A DNA stretch of 32,590 bases from positions 1 to 32,590 of the forward strand of contig NZ_JAPNNL010000075.1 of assembly GCF_027620315.1 (NCBI RefSeq), given 5' to 3'. The DNA is from Nonomuraea corallina (GTDB lineage Bacteria; Actinomycetota; Actinomycetes; Streptosporangiales; Streptosporangiaceae). A program made the position numbers and the translations under genes. How positions within the stretch are numbered: position 1 is the stretch's first letter; every line of letters begins with the position of its first letter. Below the pieces are notes generated by a model. It worked only from the letters and a program-made list of their open reading frames with translations. It was not told where the DNA came from and made no database searches. This document shows positions 8,942 through 16,181 of this stretch, one piece after another.

Positions 8942-10323
8942 GCCGGCCCCCCTTCTCCGGCCATCTCCAGCAGCGTGGCCACCGCCACGGGCCGGACCGG
9001 GAGGCGGGAGGGGAAGACGTCGGAGGAGGTACGGGCCACCGCGGAGACGGCGAAGCCGCACTCGCGGCCCTGGCACGGCCCCATGCCCGCGCGGGTCCAC
9101 GCCTTGGTGGCGTTGACGTCGCCGGCGGCGGTCCCGGCGGTCCGGCGGACCTCGCCGGCGGTGATCGCCTCGCAGCGGCAGAGCGTGGCGGTGTCCGGCA
9201 GCGTGGGGCGCAGCAGCCTGGCCAGGTCGGCCGGGGTTGGGTAGAGCGCGTCGGTCAGGCTCTTGAACCGTTCCAGACGGCGGCCGTCGGCCGCGAGCCC
9301 GCGCAGCTCGCCGGCGCGGGGGCGGTGTCCCTCGCGGCCGAGGATGTCGAGCGCGGCGGACAGGCCCCGGACCGCCGCGGTGGGCGCGCCGCCGATGCCC
9401 GCCGCCTCGCCGATGACGTACACGTCGGCGCGCGAGGAACGGCCGGAGGGGGTGAGGACCGGTGTCGCGTCCCCGGTCGCGGGGTCGGTGCGGACCGCGC
9501 AGCCGAGCATCCTGGCCAGGTCGGCCTGGGGGCGGAAGCCGTACCCGACGCAGAGCGCGTCCACGGCGACCGTGCGCACCGGGCGCGCCGGGGCGCTCGC
9601 GGCGGCCAGCGTCACGGAGGTGACGCGGTCGCGCCCGTCGGCGCGCACGACCACGGTGTCCTGCCAGATCGGCACCCGCGCCCGCGCCAGGCGCGCGGCG
9701 TACCCGGCCAGCTCGCGCAGCCGGGCGGGATGCCGTACGGCGCCGAGCGCGCGCAGGCTGGGCCGGTACGGCCGGCCGGCCTCGGCGATCCCGGCGACCG
9801 TGACGCCGAGGGCCAGCAGCGAGCAGGCGACCGGCAGCAGGAACGGTCCAGAGCCGGCCAGCACGACGCGCTCGCCGACCGGCGTGTGGTCGGCGGCGGC
9901 CAGGTGCTGGGCGAAGCCGGGGGTGGTCACGCCGGGCAGCTGCCAGCCGGGGAAGGGGAAGGGCCGCTCGTACGCGCCGGTGGCGACGATCAGATAGCGG
10001 CCGCGCAGGCGCACGGGGCGCTCGGCGGGGTCGGAGACGAGCAGGGTGCGCCCGTCGTCGTCGACGCCCCAGACCAGGTGGCCGGTCCGGCACTCGACGC
10101 CCGCCGCCCGCACGGCGTCGATCAGACGCCGGCCTTCCGGGCGGTGGTCGCCCCAGACGCGGGCGACCTCGGGGGCCGGGCGCCGGAAGTACTGGCCGCC
10201 CAGCTCCGGCTGCTCGTCGACGACCGTGACGCTCAGTCCGGCCGCCGCCAGCCGGCGCGCGGCGGCGAGGCCGGCGGGGCCGCCTCCGACGATCACGACG
10301 TCCCGCTCCTCCGGAAGGCTCAC
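8938..10323 (-). CDS. FAD/NAD(P)-binding amine dehydrogenase alpha subunit with C-terminal Cys cluster
   Basis: This is the electron-transfer alpha subunit of the three-part dehydrogenase. I place the start at GTG 10321-10323, giving 461 residues. It overlaps the previous stop by four bases, and the flavin fold then begins at residue 8 ('DVVIVGGGPAGLAAARRL'). A longer in-frame opening exists but reads through the ferredoxin gene. A second nucleotide-binding loop is 'VVLAGSGPFLLPVA', and 'DVYVIGEAAGIGG' is the late FAD motif. The C-terminal domain carries four cysteines (382, 384, 417, 422) in the CxC-x32-C-x4-C pattern ('LCRCE', 'GPCQGREC') known from HcnB, opine oxidase and sarcosine oxidase alpha subunits, where it can hold a [2Fe-2S] cluster. 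Together with the separate small ferredoxin this suggests a chain from flavin through two clusters to an acceptor rather than an H2O2-forming oxidase. Confidence 0.9.
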   Translation of the reverse strand: MSLPEERDVVIVGGGPAGLAAARRLAAAGLSVTVVDEQPELGGQYFRRPAPEVARVWGDHRPEGRRLIDAVRAAGVECRTGHLVWGVDDDGRTLLVSDPAERPVRLRGRYLIVATGAYERPFPFPGWQLPGVTTPGFAQHLAAADHTPVGERVVLAGSGPFLLPVACSLLALGVTVAGIAEAGRPYRPSLRALGAVRHPARLRELAGYAARLARARVPIWQDTVVVRADGRDRVTSVTLAAASAPARPVRTVAVDALCVGYGFRPQADLARMLGCAVRTDPATGDATPVLTPSGRSSRADVYVIGEAAGIGGAPTAAVRGLSAALDILGREGHRPRAGELRGLAADGRRLERFKSLTDALYPTPADLARLLRPTLPDTATLCRCEAITAGEVRRTAGTAAGDVNATKAWTRAGMGPCQGRECGFAVSAVARTSSDVFPSRLPVRPVAVATLLEMAGEGGPA

Positions 10324-10619
10324 GACCCCTCCCCCGCGCCGGCCGTGCGGACGCTCATGCCGGGACGGACGGGGGTCAGGCAGGCCCGCACGCCGGGGCG
10401 GCCGTCGACCATGACCTCGCATTCGAGGCAGACCCCCATGCCGCAGAACGGGCCGCGCGGCTCTTCGCTGACCGGGTTGCGGCGGAAGGTCCAGGTGCGG
10501 TCGCCGACGAGCGCGGCCGCCAGGCTGACGCCCTCGACGACGCTCACCGGCCGGCCGTTCACCTCGATCGTGACCGTGCGCGCCCGGCTCGCCGCGGTGA
10601 CCGGGGCCTCGGCGCTCAC
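10320..10619 (-). CDS. Small (2Fe-2S)-binding subunit of the amine dehydrogenase
   Basis: This is a 99-residue ferredoxin-like subunit that should take electrons from the two flavoproteins downstream. The four cluster ligands are visible as Cys59, Cys64, Cys67 and Cys80 ('FCGMGVCLECEV' then 'VRACLTP'), the plant-type ferredoxin spacing seen in HcnA-like proteins. 'NGRPVSVVEGVSLAAAL' is the usual beta-grasp start. I chose GTG 10617-10619 because it overlaps the dapA-family stop (GTGA), as in every other junction of this operon, and because the resulting length equals that of known HcnA-type subunits. The larger open frame in the same phase is only antisense-type shadow over the lyase gene. Confidence 0.88.
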   Translation of the reverse strand: MSAEAPVTAASRARTVTIEVNGRPVSVVEGVSLAAALVGDRTWTFRRNPVSEEPRGPFCGMGVCLECEVMVDGRPGVRACLTPVRPGMSVRTAGAGEGS

Positions 10620-11596
10620 TCCCGGGCTCCCTCTGCCTCGGGAGCCGCCTGGAGAGCCGCCTGGAGAGCCGCCTTGAGTCCGGACTCCGTCAGGACGGCG
10701 TCGATCGCCCGCAGCGTCGTCTCGTCCTCGATCGGCAGGAGCGGCGGCCGCACGTGCCCGCCCGGCTGGCCGAGCAGGCTCATGGCGGCCTTGAGCTGGG
10801 CGATGGGGGTGCCGAACACGCCGCTGTAGTCGGGGTTGATCAGCCGGGAGGACAGCGCGGTGTAGCGGTCGGCCCACGCGCGGGCGGTCTCGCTGTCGCG
10901 CCTGGCGACGGCCTCGTAGTAGGGGACGGCGAACGGGGCGCCCATGCCGCCGCCGTCGATGTTGCCGTCGCCGCCGATCTCCATGAGCACGGCCAGGCCG
11001 CGCCGGTGCAGGAAGCTGCCGAAGACCCGCACCCGGTCGCAGACGGCCTCGACGGTGCCCAGCATGCGCAGCCAGTCGCCGGTGCTGTCCTTGATGGCGA
11101 CGACGTTGTCCAGCGCCGCCAGCCGTTCGGCCAGGCCCTGGTGGGCGGAGATGTCCACGGCGACCCCGCGCGGCCAGTTGTAGACCATGAAGGGCAGCGG
11201 GGTGGCGGAGCTGATGCGATCGTAGTAGTCGACGATCTCGTCCGGACCCGGGTGCACGTACGGCGGGGGCGTGGCGAGCACGCCGTCGGCGCCGGCGGTG
11301 GCCGCGTGGCGGGCCAGGCCGATCGCCTCGTCGGGGGTGTAGGCGGTGATGCCGGCGATCACGGGGTAGCGCCCGGCCACCTCGTCCACCGCGATCTCGA
11401 CGACCCGGCGGCGCTCGTCCGGGGTCTGGCTGAACCACTCGCCGGTGCTCCCGTTGACCAGGACCCCGTGCACCCCCTGCTCGGCGTAGAGGCGCAGGAG
11501 CGCGCGCCAGGCCTCCTCGTCGAGGAGCCCGTCTGCGGTGAAGGGAGTAGGGGCGGCCGGCCAGTAGCCGTGCCAGGTGACGTCGTCGCGGTCCAT
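10616..11596 (-). CDS. Dihydrodipicolinate synthase/N-acetylneuraminate lyase family protein
   Basis: This is a class I aldolase-fold lyase, dehydratase or deaminase of the DapA superfamily, 326 residues from ATG 11594-11596. An AGAGG ribosome site lies about 11 bases upstream; a longer in-frame start at 11641 would run into the operator. 'PAAPTPFTADG' opens the barrel, 'GSTGE' (49-53) is the substrate carboxylate loop, Tyr139 in 'MVYNWP' is the catalytic tyrosine and Lys169 in 'VVAIKDSTGDW' the Schiff-base lysine. It is the first gene of the operon. Next to a D-hydroxyproline-dehydrogenase-like trio, one specific option is a pyrroline-4-hydroxy-2-carboxylate deaminase (LhpC type), but sugar-acid dehydratases and other lyases share these motifs. 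The C-terminus ends in a short Leu-Gln-Ala-Ala repeat encoded by a tandem DNA repeat near 10645-10680. No lysine-biosynthesis neighbour is present, so a role in making cell wall or lysine is unlikely. Confidence 0.9.
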   Translation of the reverse strand: MDRDDVTWHGYWPAAPTPFTADGLLDEEAWRALLRLYAEQGVHGVLVNGSTGEWFSQTPDERRRVVEIAVDEVAGRYPVIAGITAYTPDEAIGLARHAATAGADGVLATPPPYVHPGPDEIVDYYDRISSATPLPFMVYNWPRGVAVDISAHQGLAERLAALDNVVAIKDSTGDWLRMLGTVEAVCDRVRVFGSFLHRRGLAVLMEIGGDGNIDGGGMGAPFAVPYYEAVARRDSETARAWADRYTALSSRLINPDYSGVFGTPIAQLKAAMSLLGQPGGHVRPPLLPIEDETTLRAIDAVLTESGLKAALQAALQAAPEAEGARE

Positions 11597-11624
11597 GCGG
11601 TTCTCGACCTCTAGTGGGTTGGAT

Positions 11625-11638
11625 TGGGATCGATTGCA
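11625..11638. promoter_or_regulatory. Putative LacI-type operator O1 over the dapA-operon start site
   Basis: TGGGATCGATTGCA matches the perfect palindrome at 11753-11766 in its first ten bases and is itself a 5-of-7 palindrome with a central CG, the hallmark of LacI/GalR-family operators. Reading on the minus strand it begins about five bases after the proposed -10 box, so a bound repressor would cover the transcription start. It is 29 bases upstream of the dapA-family start codon. Assignment to the adjacent LacI-type protein is inference. Confidence 0.6.
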
Positions 11639-11642
11639 CAAG

Positions 11643-11670
11643 GTTGTAGCATTCCCACGATTCCGGTCAA
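11643..11670 (-). promoter_or_regulatory. Probable vegetative-type promoter of the catabolic operon
   Basis: On the minus strand TTGACC (complement of 11665-11670) and TACAAC (complement of 11643-11648) are separated by 16 bases, a good fit to the principal sigma factor consensus in actinomycetes. The start site would fall near 11636, inside O1. The surrounding DNA is markedly less GC-rich than the genes. Predicted by eye only. Confidence 0.5.
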
Positions 11671-11724
11671 GGGAGAAAACGGATTTTTACTCACGAAATC
11701 TCCCTGTTACATCGACTGATCGGC

Positions 11725-11741
11725 GATCATCTGAGATGATC
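11725..11741. promoter_or_regulatory. Inverted repeat GATCATCT-G-AGATGATC in the divergent promoter region
   Basis: A perfect 8-bp inverted repeat with a single central base lies 12 bases before the perfect LacI-type palindrome. Its sequence differs from that palindrome, so it may bind a second regulator or be part of the LacI-gene promoter. A possible -10 (CATAAT, 11748-11753) for the regulator gene lies between the two repeats. Confidence 0.4.
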
Positions 11742-11752
11742 CCGATGCATAA

Positions 11753-11766
11753 TGGGATCGATCCCA
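11753..11766. promoter_or_regulatory. Perfect 14-bp palindrome, putative LacI-type operator O2
   Basis: TGGGATCGATCCCA is its own reverse complement and has the central CG dinucleotide typical of LacI/GalR operators. It lies 28 bases before the start of the LacI-type gene, next to a CATAAT -10-like element, so autoregulation is likely. With O1, 128 bp away centre to centre, it would allow looping or joint control of both divergent transcripts. Confidence 0.6.
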
Positions 11767-11793
11767 GAGATCCATGTCAGGCAGGGGAGGACG

Positions 11794-12831
11794 ATGCGGA
11801 TCGGACTGAAGGAGGTCGCCGCGGAGGCCGGAGTGTCCCGCAGCACCGCCTCACGCGCCCTCAGCGGCTCCCCGCTGATCTCCGCCGAGACCCGCGCGGC
11901 CGTCGAGCAGGCGGCGGCCCGGCTCAACTACCAGCCCAACCGGCTGGCCGGCGCGCTGCGCTCACGGCACTCCCACCTGGTGGGCCTGGTGCTCAACAAC
12001 CTCATCAACGCGTCCTTCCACACCATCGCCGAGGTGGTCCAGCGCCGCGCCGCCGACGAGGGCTACCAGGTGCTGCTGGGCATCACCGGCGCCGATCCGG
12101 CGCGGGAGAAGACGTTCCTGCGCACCCTCGCCGAGCACGGCGTGGACGGCCTCATCGTGATCGGCACCGGCAAGAACGGCGCGACCACCAACGCCCTGCT
12201 CGCCGACGGCACGGGCGTGGTCAACGTGATACGACGACCGGCCGACAGCGCCGCCCCGTCCGTGCTCGCCGCCGACCGGGAGGGAGCCCACGCCGCCACC
12301 GCCCACCTGCTCGACCTCGGCCACGAGCGCATCGGCTTCATCGGCGGCGAGCTGACGGCCGACTCGGGCCGCGAACGCTTCGCCGGGTACGAGCAGGCGC
12401 TGCGCGAGCGCGGCCTGGAGGCGGACGAGTCACTGATCGAGCGCGGCCCCTTCGCCCCCGACTTCGGCACCGAGGCCATCAACCGGCTGCTGCGGCGCGA
12501 GCCGCGCATGACGGCGCTGTTCGCCGCCAACCACGAGGCCGTGTTCGGCATCCTGCCCACGCTGGCGAGCACGGGCGTCTCCGTCCCCAGCGACCTGTCG
12601 CTGGTGTGCCACGAGGACATCTCGTGGCTGCGCCACTGGTCCCCCGCGATCACGGTGGTCGACAACGGCGCCAGAGAACTGGGCGAGCTGGCCATGAACC
12701 TCTTGCTGCAGCAGATGAAGCACGCCGGCGGACCCCAGGACGGCGCGCAGGAGACGCGCAACGGCCGGGCCTACCGGGTGGGCGCCCAGCTCGTCATCCG
12801 CGACTCCACCGCTCCCCCGCGTCCTCGGTGA
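11794..12831 (+). CDS. LacI/GalR-family transcriptional regulator
   Basis: This is a DNA-binding repressor that probably senses the substrate or an intermediate of the divergent catabolic operon. It has 345 residues from ATG 11794, with a GGGGAGG ribosome site directly before it; an in-frame ATG at 11752 would lie inside the operator. The N-terminal helix-turn-helix is classical ('IGLKEVAAEAGVSRSTASRAL', here given in part as LKEVAAEAGVSRSTASRAL), followed by the hinge 'LNYQPNRLAGALRS'. From residue about 60 it is a periplasmic-binding-type sensor with 'LVGLVLNNLINASFH', 'HERIGFIGGE' and 'ALFAANHEAVFGIL'. The 3' end overlaps the end of the convergent acyl-CoA dehydrogenase gene by 38 bases, so the two transcripts collide without a separating terminator. 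Confidence 0.95.
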   Translation: MRIGLKEVAAEAGVSRSTASRALSGSPLISAETRAAVEQAAARLNYQPNRLAGALRSRHSHLVGLVLNNLINASFHTIAEVVQRRAADEGYQVLLGITGADPAREKTFLRTLAEHGVDGLIVIGTGKNGATTNALLADGTGVVNVIRRPADSAAPSVLAADREGAHAATAHLLDLGHERIGFIGGELTADSGRERFAGYEQALRERGLEADESLIERGPFAPDFGTEAINRLLRREPRMTALFAANHEAVFGILPTLASTGVSVPSDLSLVCHEDISWLRHWSPAITVVDNGARELGELAMNLLLQQMKHAGGPQDGAQETRNGRAYRVGAQLVIRDSTAPPRPR

Positions 12832-15121
12832 TCCATCGCCACAGGTCGTCGGGGCCGCGCTCGATGAAGACGCGGCCCAGCCGCCCGGCCCACCAGCGGG
12901 CGGTGCCGAACTCGTCGCGCCAGGCCCACAGCCGCCGGGTGGCCAGGTGCAGCGGGTGCTCGCGGGTGATCCCCATCGCCGCGTGCGCCTGGTGGGCGAC
13001 GCGAGCGCCCTCGGTCGCGGCCCGGGCGGTGACGACACGCGCCGCGGCGACCCTCGCCCAGGCGTCGGCGTGCCCTTCGGCCAGCGCCGCGGTGGCGCGC
13101 CGCACGGCGACGCGGGCGGACTCGGCCTCGGAGGCCAGGGCCGCCACCAGGCTCGCCACGGCCTGGAACGCGATCAGCGGCCTGCCGAACTGCTCGCGCA
13201 CCGTCACGTGCGCGACGGTCCGGTCGAGGGCGGTGAGCAGGGCGCCGGTCAGGGCGGCGGCCCGCAGCAGCGACGCCTCGGCGAGCAGGTCCCCCGGCCC
13301 GCCGAGCGAGGCGGCGGGGGTCCCGTCCAGGCGCAGGGTGTCACGTGGCTCGCCCGCCAGGTTCGCTCCCTCGACCCAGCTCAGCCCCGCCGCGCCGGCG
13401 CGGACCTCCGCGAGCTGCTGAGCCCCCGAGTCGAGGGTGGCCGGCACCACCACCCGCCCGGCGTGCCTGCCCCAGGGCACCTTCGTGACGGTCCCGTACA
13501 GCCGGCCGCCGGCGGAGAACCGGACGCCCTCGCCACGCCGGGGCAGAGCCACGGTCGCGACCCCACTCCCGACCCGGCTCCCCGCACCCCCCGCGTCGTG
13601 CCCGGCCTCGCGCCCGGCGTCCTGCTTGGCGTCGTGTCCGGCGTCGTCCCCGGCGCTGTGCCCGGCCGCGGCCAGGGCGCGCCTGGCCAGGACGGTCTCG
13701 GCGAGCGGGACGGACACGTGATGCCGGCCGAGCCCTTCGACGATCGTCACGACGTCGCCCAGGTCGCCGCCCTCGCCGCCGTGCGCCTCGTCGACGCCGA
13801 CGGCCGTCCAGCCGAGCTCCCGCACGGTGTCCCAGATCCCGGGCAGGTCGTCGCCCGGCTCGCCGCCGTGGCCTGCCAGGACCTGGTCGACCACCGCGCC
13901 CAGGTCGGAGGTGTCCCGCCGCCTGCCCCCGGCGACGGCGCCGCGGGAGATGACGGTCCGCAGCACCTCGGTGGTGCCGCCGCGGATGGTGAACCCGGGC
14001 GCGGCCAGGATGCCCTGAGCCAGGAGTCCTTCGGCGCCCGCCGCGCCGGGATCGACCTCGGTGTCGAGCAGGGCCCTGGCCAGCTCGACGACGTCGCGTT
14101 CGAGCGTGGTGCCGAGGTCCTTCAGCATGGCCGCCTCGTGGACCGGCGCCCGGCCCTCGTCCATCGCGCCGGCGACGTCGAACGCCATCGCGCGCAGCGT
14201 CGCCAGCCTGGCCAGCACCTCGCCGGTCCGTTCAGCCGTCCCGTCGCCGGCCCCCTCGCCGGTCCGTGGAGCCGCCCCGTCGCCGGCCCCCTCGTCGGCC
14301 CTGTCGCCGGCCCCGTCATCGGCCCGGCCGATCCCGCTCACCGCCTCGATCGCGGCGGTGAGCAGCGGGTACGTGCTCAGCACCCGCTCGATGCCGCCGC
14401 GCTCCAGCGCGAGCTGCTCGGTGACCTGCTTCCACCCGTTCCCGACGGTCCCGAGCACGTGCTCGTCGGGGACGAAGACGGCGTCGAAGGTGACCTCGTT
14501 GAAGTGGTGCTCACCGGCCAGGTCGTGGATCGGCCGCACGTCGACGCCGGGCGCGGCCATGTCGACGATGAACTCGGTGAGCCCTTCGTGCTTCTTGTCC
14601 CCCTTGCCGGTACGGGCGAGCACGTAGGCGTGCGTCGACCGGTGCGCCTGGCTGGTCCAGATCTTCCTGCCGGTGACGAGCCAGCCGCCTTCGGCCCGGG
14701 TCGCCGCGGTGCGGACCGAGGCCAGGTCGGAGCCCGCGTCGGGCTCACTCATGCCGAGGCAGAAGGTGACCTCGCCGGACGCGATGGCGGGCAGGAACCT
14801 CGCCTTGGCGGCGTCGCTGCCGTGCCGCACGATGGACGGCCCGATCTGGCGGTCCGCGATCCAGTGCGCGGCGACGGGCGCGCCGGCCCGCAGCAGTTCC
14901 TCCGTCACGACGAGCCGGGTCAGCGCCGAACCGCCGCCACCGCCGTACTCGGCCGGCCAGGAGATCCCGATCAGGCCGCGCGCGGCCATGGCCCGGGTGA
15001 AGTCCAGGTCGTAGCCGCGCAGCCAGGCGTCGCACGAGGGCGAGAACCTGCCCTCCCGCGCCCACGCGCCGACGAGCTCACGGGTGGTCCTTCGCGCTGC
15101 CGCGAGTTCCCTGCTGTCCAT
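12794..15121 (-). CDS. Fused two-domain acyl-CoA dehydrogenase with low-complexity inserts
   Basis: This is a flavoenzyme of the acyl-CoA dehydrogenase family in which two copies of the fold are joined in one 775-residue chain. The start is ATG 15119-15121, with GGAGGGG seven bases upstream. The first unit (about 1-400) has 'LGMSEPDAGSDLASVRT' (122-138), the FAD/substrate loop, and 'GFTIRGGTTEVLRTVISRG' (376-394). The second (about 405-775) is more degenerate but keeps 'REQFGRPLIAFQAVASL' and 'HAAMGITREHPLHLATRRLW'. Fused enzymes of this shape are known in mycobacteria (FadE34 in steroid side-chain breakdown). Two Gly/Asp/Ala/Glu-rich inserts at residues 266-300 and 487-520 are not part of the family fold. 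No other beta-oxidation gene is near, so the substrate is open. Its 3' end overlaps the LacI-type gene. Confidence 0.9.
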   Translation of the reverse strand: MDSRELAAARRTTRELVGAWAREGRFSPSCDAWLRGYDLDFTRAMAARGLIGISWPAEYGGGGGSALTRLVVTEELLRAGAPVAAHWIADRQIGPSIVRHGSDAAKARFLPAIASGEVTFCLGMSEPDAGSDLASVRTAATRAEGGWLVTGRKIWTSQAHRSTHAYVLARTGKGDKKHEGLTEFIVDMAAPGVDVRPIHDLAGEHHFNEVTFDAVFVPDEHVLGTVGNGWKQVTEQLALERGGIERVLSTYPLLTAAIEAVSGIGRADDGAGDRADEGAGDGAAPRTGEGAGDGTAERTGEVLARLATLRAMAFDVAGAMDEGRAPVHEAAMLKDLGTTLERDVVELARALLDTEVDPGAAGAEGLLAQGILAAPGFTIRGGTTEVLRTVISRGAVAGGRRRDTSDLGAVVDQVLAGHGGEPGDDLPGIWDTVRELGWTAVGVDEAHGGEGGDLGDVVTIVEGLGRHHVSVPLAETVLARRALAAAGHSAGDDAGHDAKQDAGREAGHDAGGAGSRVGSGVATVALPRRGEGVRFSAGGRLYGTVTKVPWGRHAGRVVVPATLDSGAQQLAEVRAGAAGLSWVEGANLAGEPRDTLRLDGTPAASLGGPGDLLAEASLLRAAALTGALLTALDRTVAHVTVREQFGRPLIAFQAVASLVAALASEAESARVAVRRATAALAEGHADAWARVAAARVVTARAATEGARVAHQAHAAMGITREHPLHLATRRLWAWRDEFGTARWWAGRLGRVFIERGPDDLWRWITEDAGERWSRG
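14223..14294. repeat. Tandem 36-bp duplication inside the acyl-CoA dehydrogenase gene
   Basis: Two adjacent 36-bp copies (14223-14258 and 14259-14294) differ at only three or so positions, and degenerate further units follow to about 14320. They encode the Gly-Asp/Arg-Thr-Gly-Glu insert at residues 276-300. A length divisible by three keeps the frame open. Confidence 0.85.
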
Positions 15122-15187
15122 GTCGGTACCCCTCCGTCCCGGCGAACGCTCGTCCCGCCACCTGATAGCCGAGTTCCGCGGCACCCG

Positions 15188-15205
15188 CCGGCGCGGGCGC
15201 GCCGG
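15188..15205 (-). terminator. GC hairpin after the secreted-protein gene
   Basis: CCGGCGCG-GG-CGCGCCGG is an 8-bp perfect inverted repeat lying between the stop of the secreted-protein gene and the start of the acyl-CoA dehydrogenase gene, both on the minus strand. No T-run follows, as is common in actinomycetes. It could terminate or weaken read-through. Confidence 0.4.
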
Positions 15206-15245
15206 ATGAGCTCGCGGCCCACGACGGATAGCCGGAGGCAGGCGG

Positions 15246-15992
15246 TCAGTCCTCGGCCGAGGTGGTCACCTTGTCGGCGGCCGGCGCCTTGATGGACACC
15301 TTGGCGCCCCACCCGGTGAACCGGCTGTCGATCGTGATCGTCTTGCCTTCGTGCAGGTTGGTGTCGAACACGCCCGTGGCCGCGTACGACGACGTCACCC
15401 TGCTCACCAGCCCGGCGGAGTTCAGGGTGAGCGTGTAGGAGACCTTCGTGTCGTCGTGCATGCGCAGCGGGATCGAGGCGTCGAACCAGGGTGACACCTT
15501 CTCCAGTTCCCTGAAGGTGATCTTCCCGGTGAGCTTGCCGCCCCGCAGCCTGCCCTTCTTCACCAGCGCCGACAGGGTCTTCGGCTCGACGGGGTTGATG
15601 ACCTGGCCGTAGAAGCCGCTGCCGCCGCCGAACAGGCCCCCGCTCTTGAGCCAGGACTTGCCCGCCGGCAGGCGTTCCTGCCACATGCCGCCCGAGGTGT
15701 AGCTGACCTTGCCGATGCTGATCGTGCGCTCGCGGGGGCGGTGCCTGGCGGTGGCGGTGATGTCGGAGGCCGCCACGCCCTTGGCGTTGAACTGGAACGT
15801 CCCCTTGCGGCTCTGGATCTTGGTTTTCCCGTCGCCCACCAGCGTGGTCGTCTCGGTGAACCGCACGCCGTGGCCGGGGGCGAGCTCGCTCTTGAGCGCT
15901 CGTACGGGGTCCTTGGGCGCGGCCTGGGCGGGCACGGCTCCCGCCAGCAGACAGCCGCAGGCCACCAGCGCCGTGATCACGACTTTCCTCAT
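15246..15992 (-). CDS. Secreted protein of unknown function (LppX/LprG-like size and layout)
   Basis: This is a 248-residue exported protein from ATG 15990-15992. The signal peptide has basic MRK, a hydrophobic core and 'AGAVPAQA-A', a good type I cleavage site after residue 24. A 'LVAC' lipobox-like string ends at Cys12, but it is too near the N-terminus to be convincing. The mature part is rich in beta-type alternation with repeated 'SYT', 'GKITFREL' and 'LNSAGLVSRVTSSY' patterns. This recalls the lipid-binding LppX/LprAFG half-barrel family of actinobacteria, which share the theme of tracking a residue's change ('KGVAASDIT'). The likeness is by layout only. The ribosome site is weak. It is separated from the downstream acyl-CoA dehydrogenase by 124 bases and a hairpin. 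Confidence 0.7.
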   Translation of the reverse strand: MRKVVITALVACGCLLAGAVPAQAAPKDPVRALKSELAPGHGVRFTETTTLVGDGKTKIQSRKGTFQFNAKGVAASDITATARHRPRERTISIGKVSYTSGGMWQERLPAGKSWLKSGGLFGGGSGFYGQVINPVEPKTLSALVKKGRLRGGKLTGKITFRELEKVSPWFDASIPLRMHDDTKVSYTLTLNSAGLVSRVTSSYAATGVFDTNLHEGKTITIDSRFTGWGAKVSIKAPAADKVTTSAED

Positions 15993-16181
15993 GCACCGTG
16001 AGCCTGCAGCATCATGATCACGATCAGGGCACGGCCGGGGATCGGGGTGGGGTCAGGAGGTGGCGCGTCCGCCCCCGATGCCGAGCGACCTCAGCCCGAT
16101 GCCGGCGGCCCGTGCGGGAACCCTCCCCCAGCGGGACGGTGGGGCCCATGACGCAGGCCGAGTCGACCCCCGGCGCCGCCG

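Noticed and set aside
7784..10093. A single 769-codon minus-strand frame joining the beta subunit with upstream sequence
   Set aside because: Only the part from 8941 down has the DAO-type pattern; the upstream part is out of phase with the alpha subunit gene and is Arg/Ala-rich shadow, so a fusion protein is not supported.
12063..12761. Minus-strand open frame opposite the LacI-type gene
   Set aside because: Ser/Arg/Pro-rich shadow with no motif; the plus strand encodes a complete LacI-type regulator.
14223..14294. Possible CRISPR-like or minisatellite array
   Set aside because: Repeats are directly adjacent without spacers and lie in frame within a gene; it is a coding tandem duplication.
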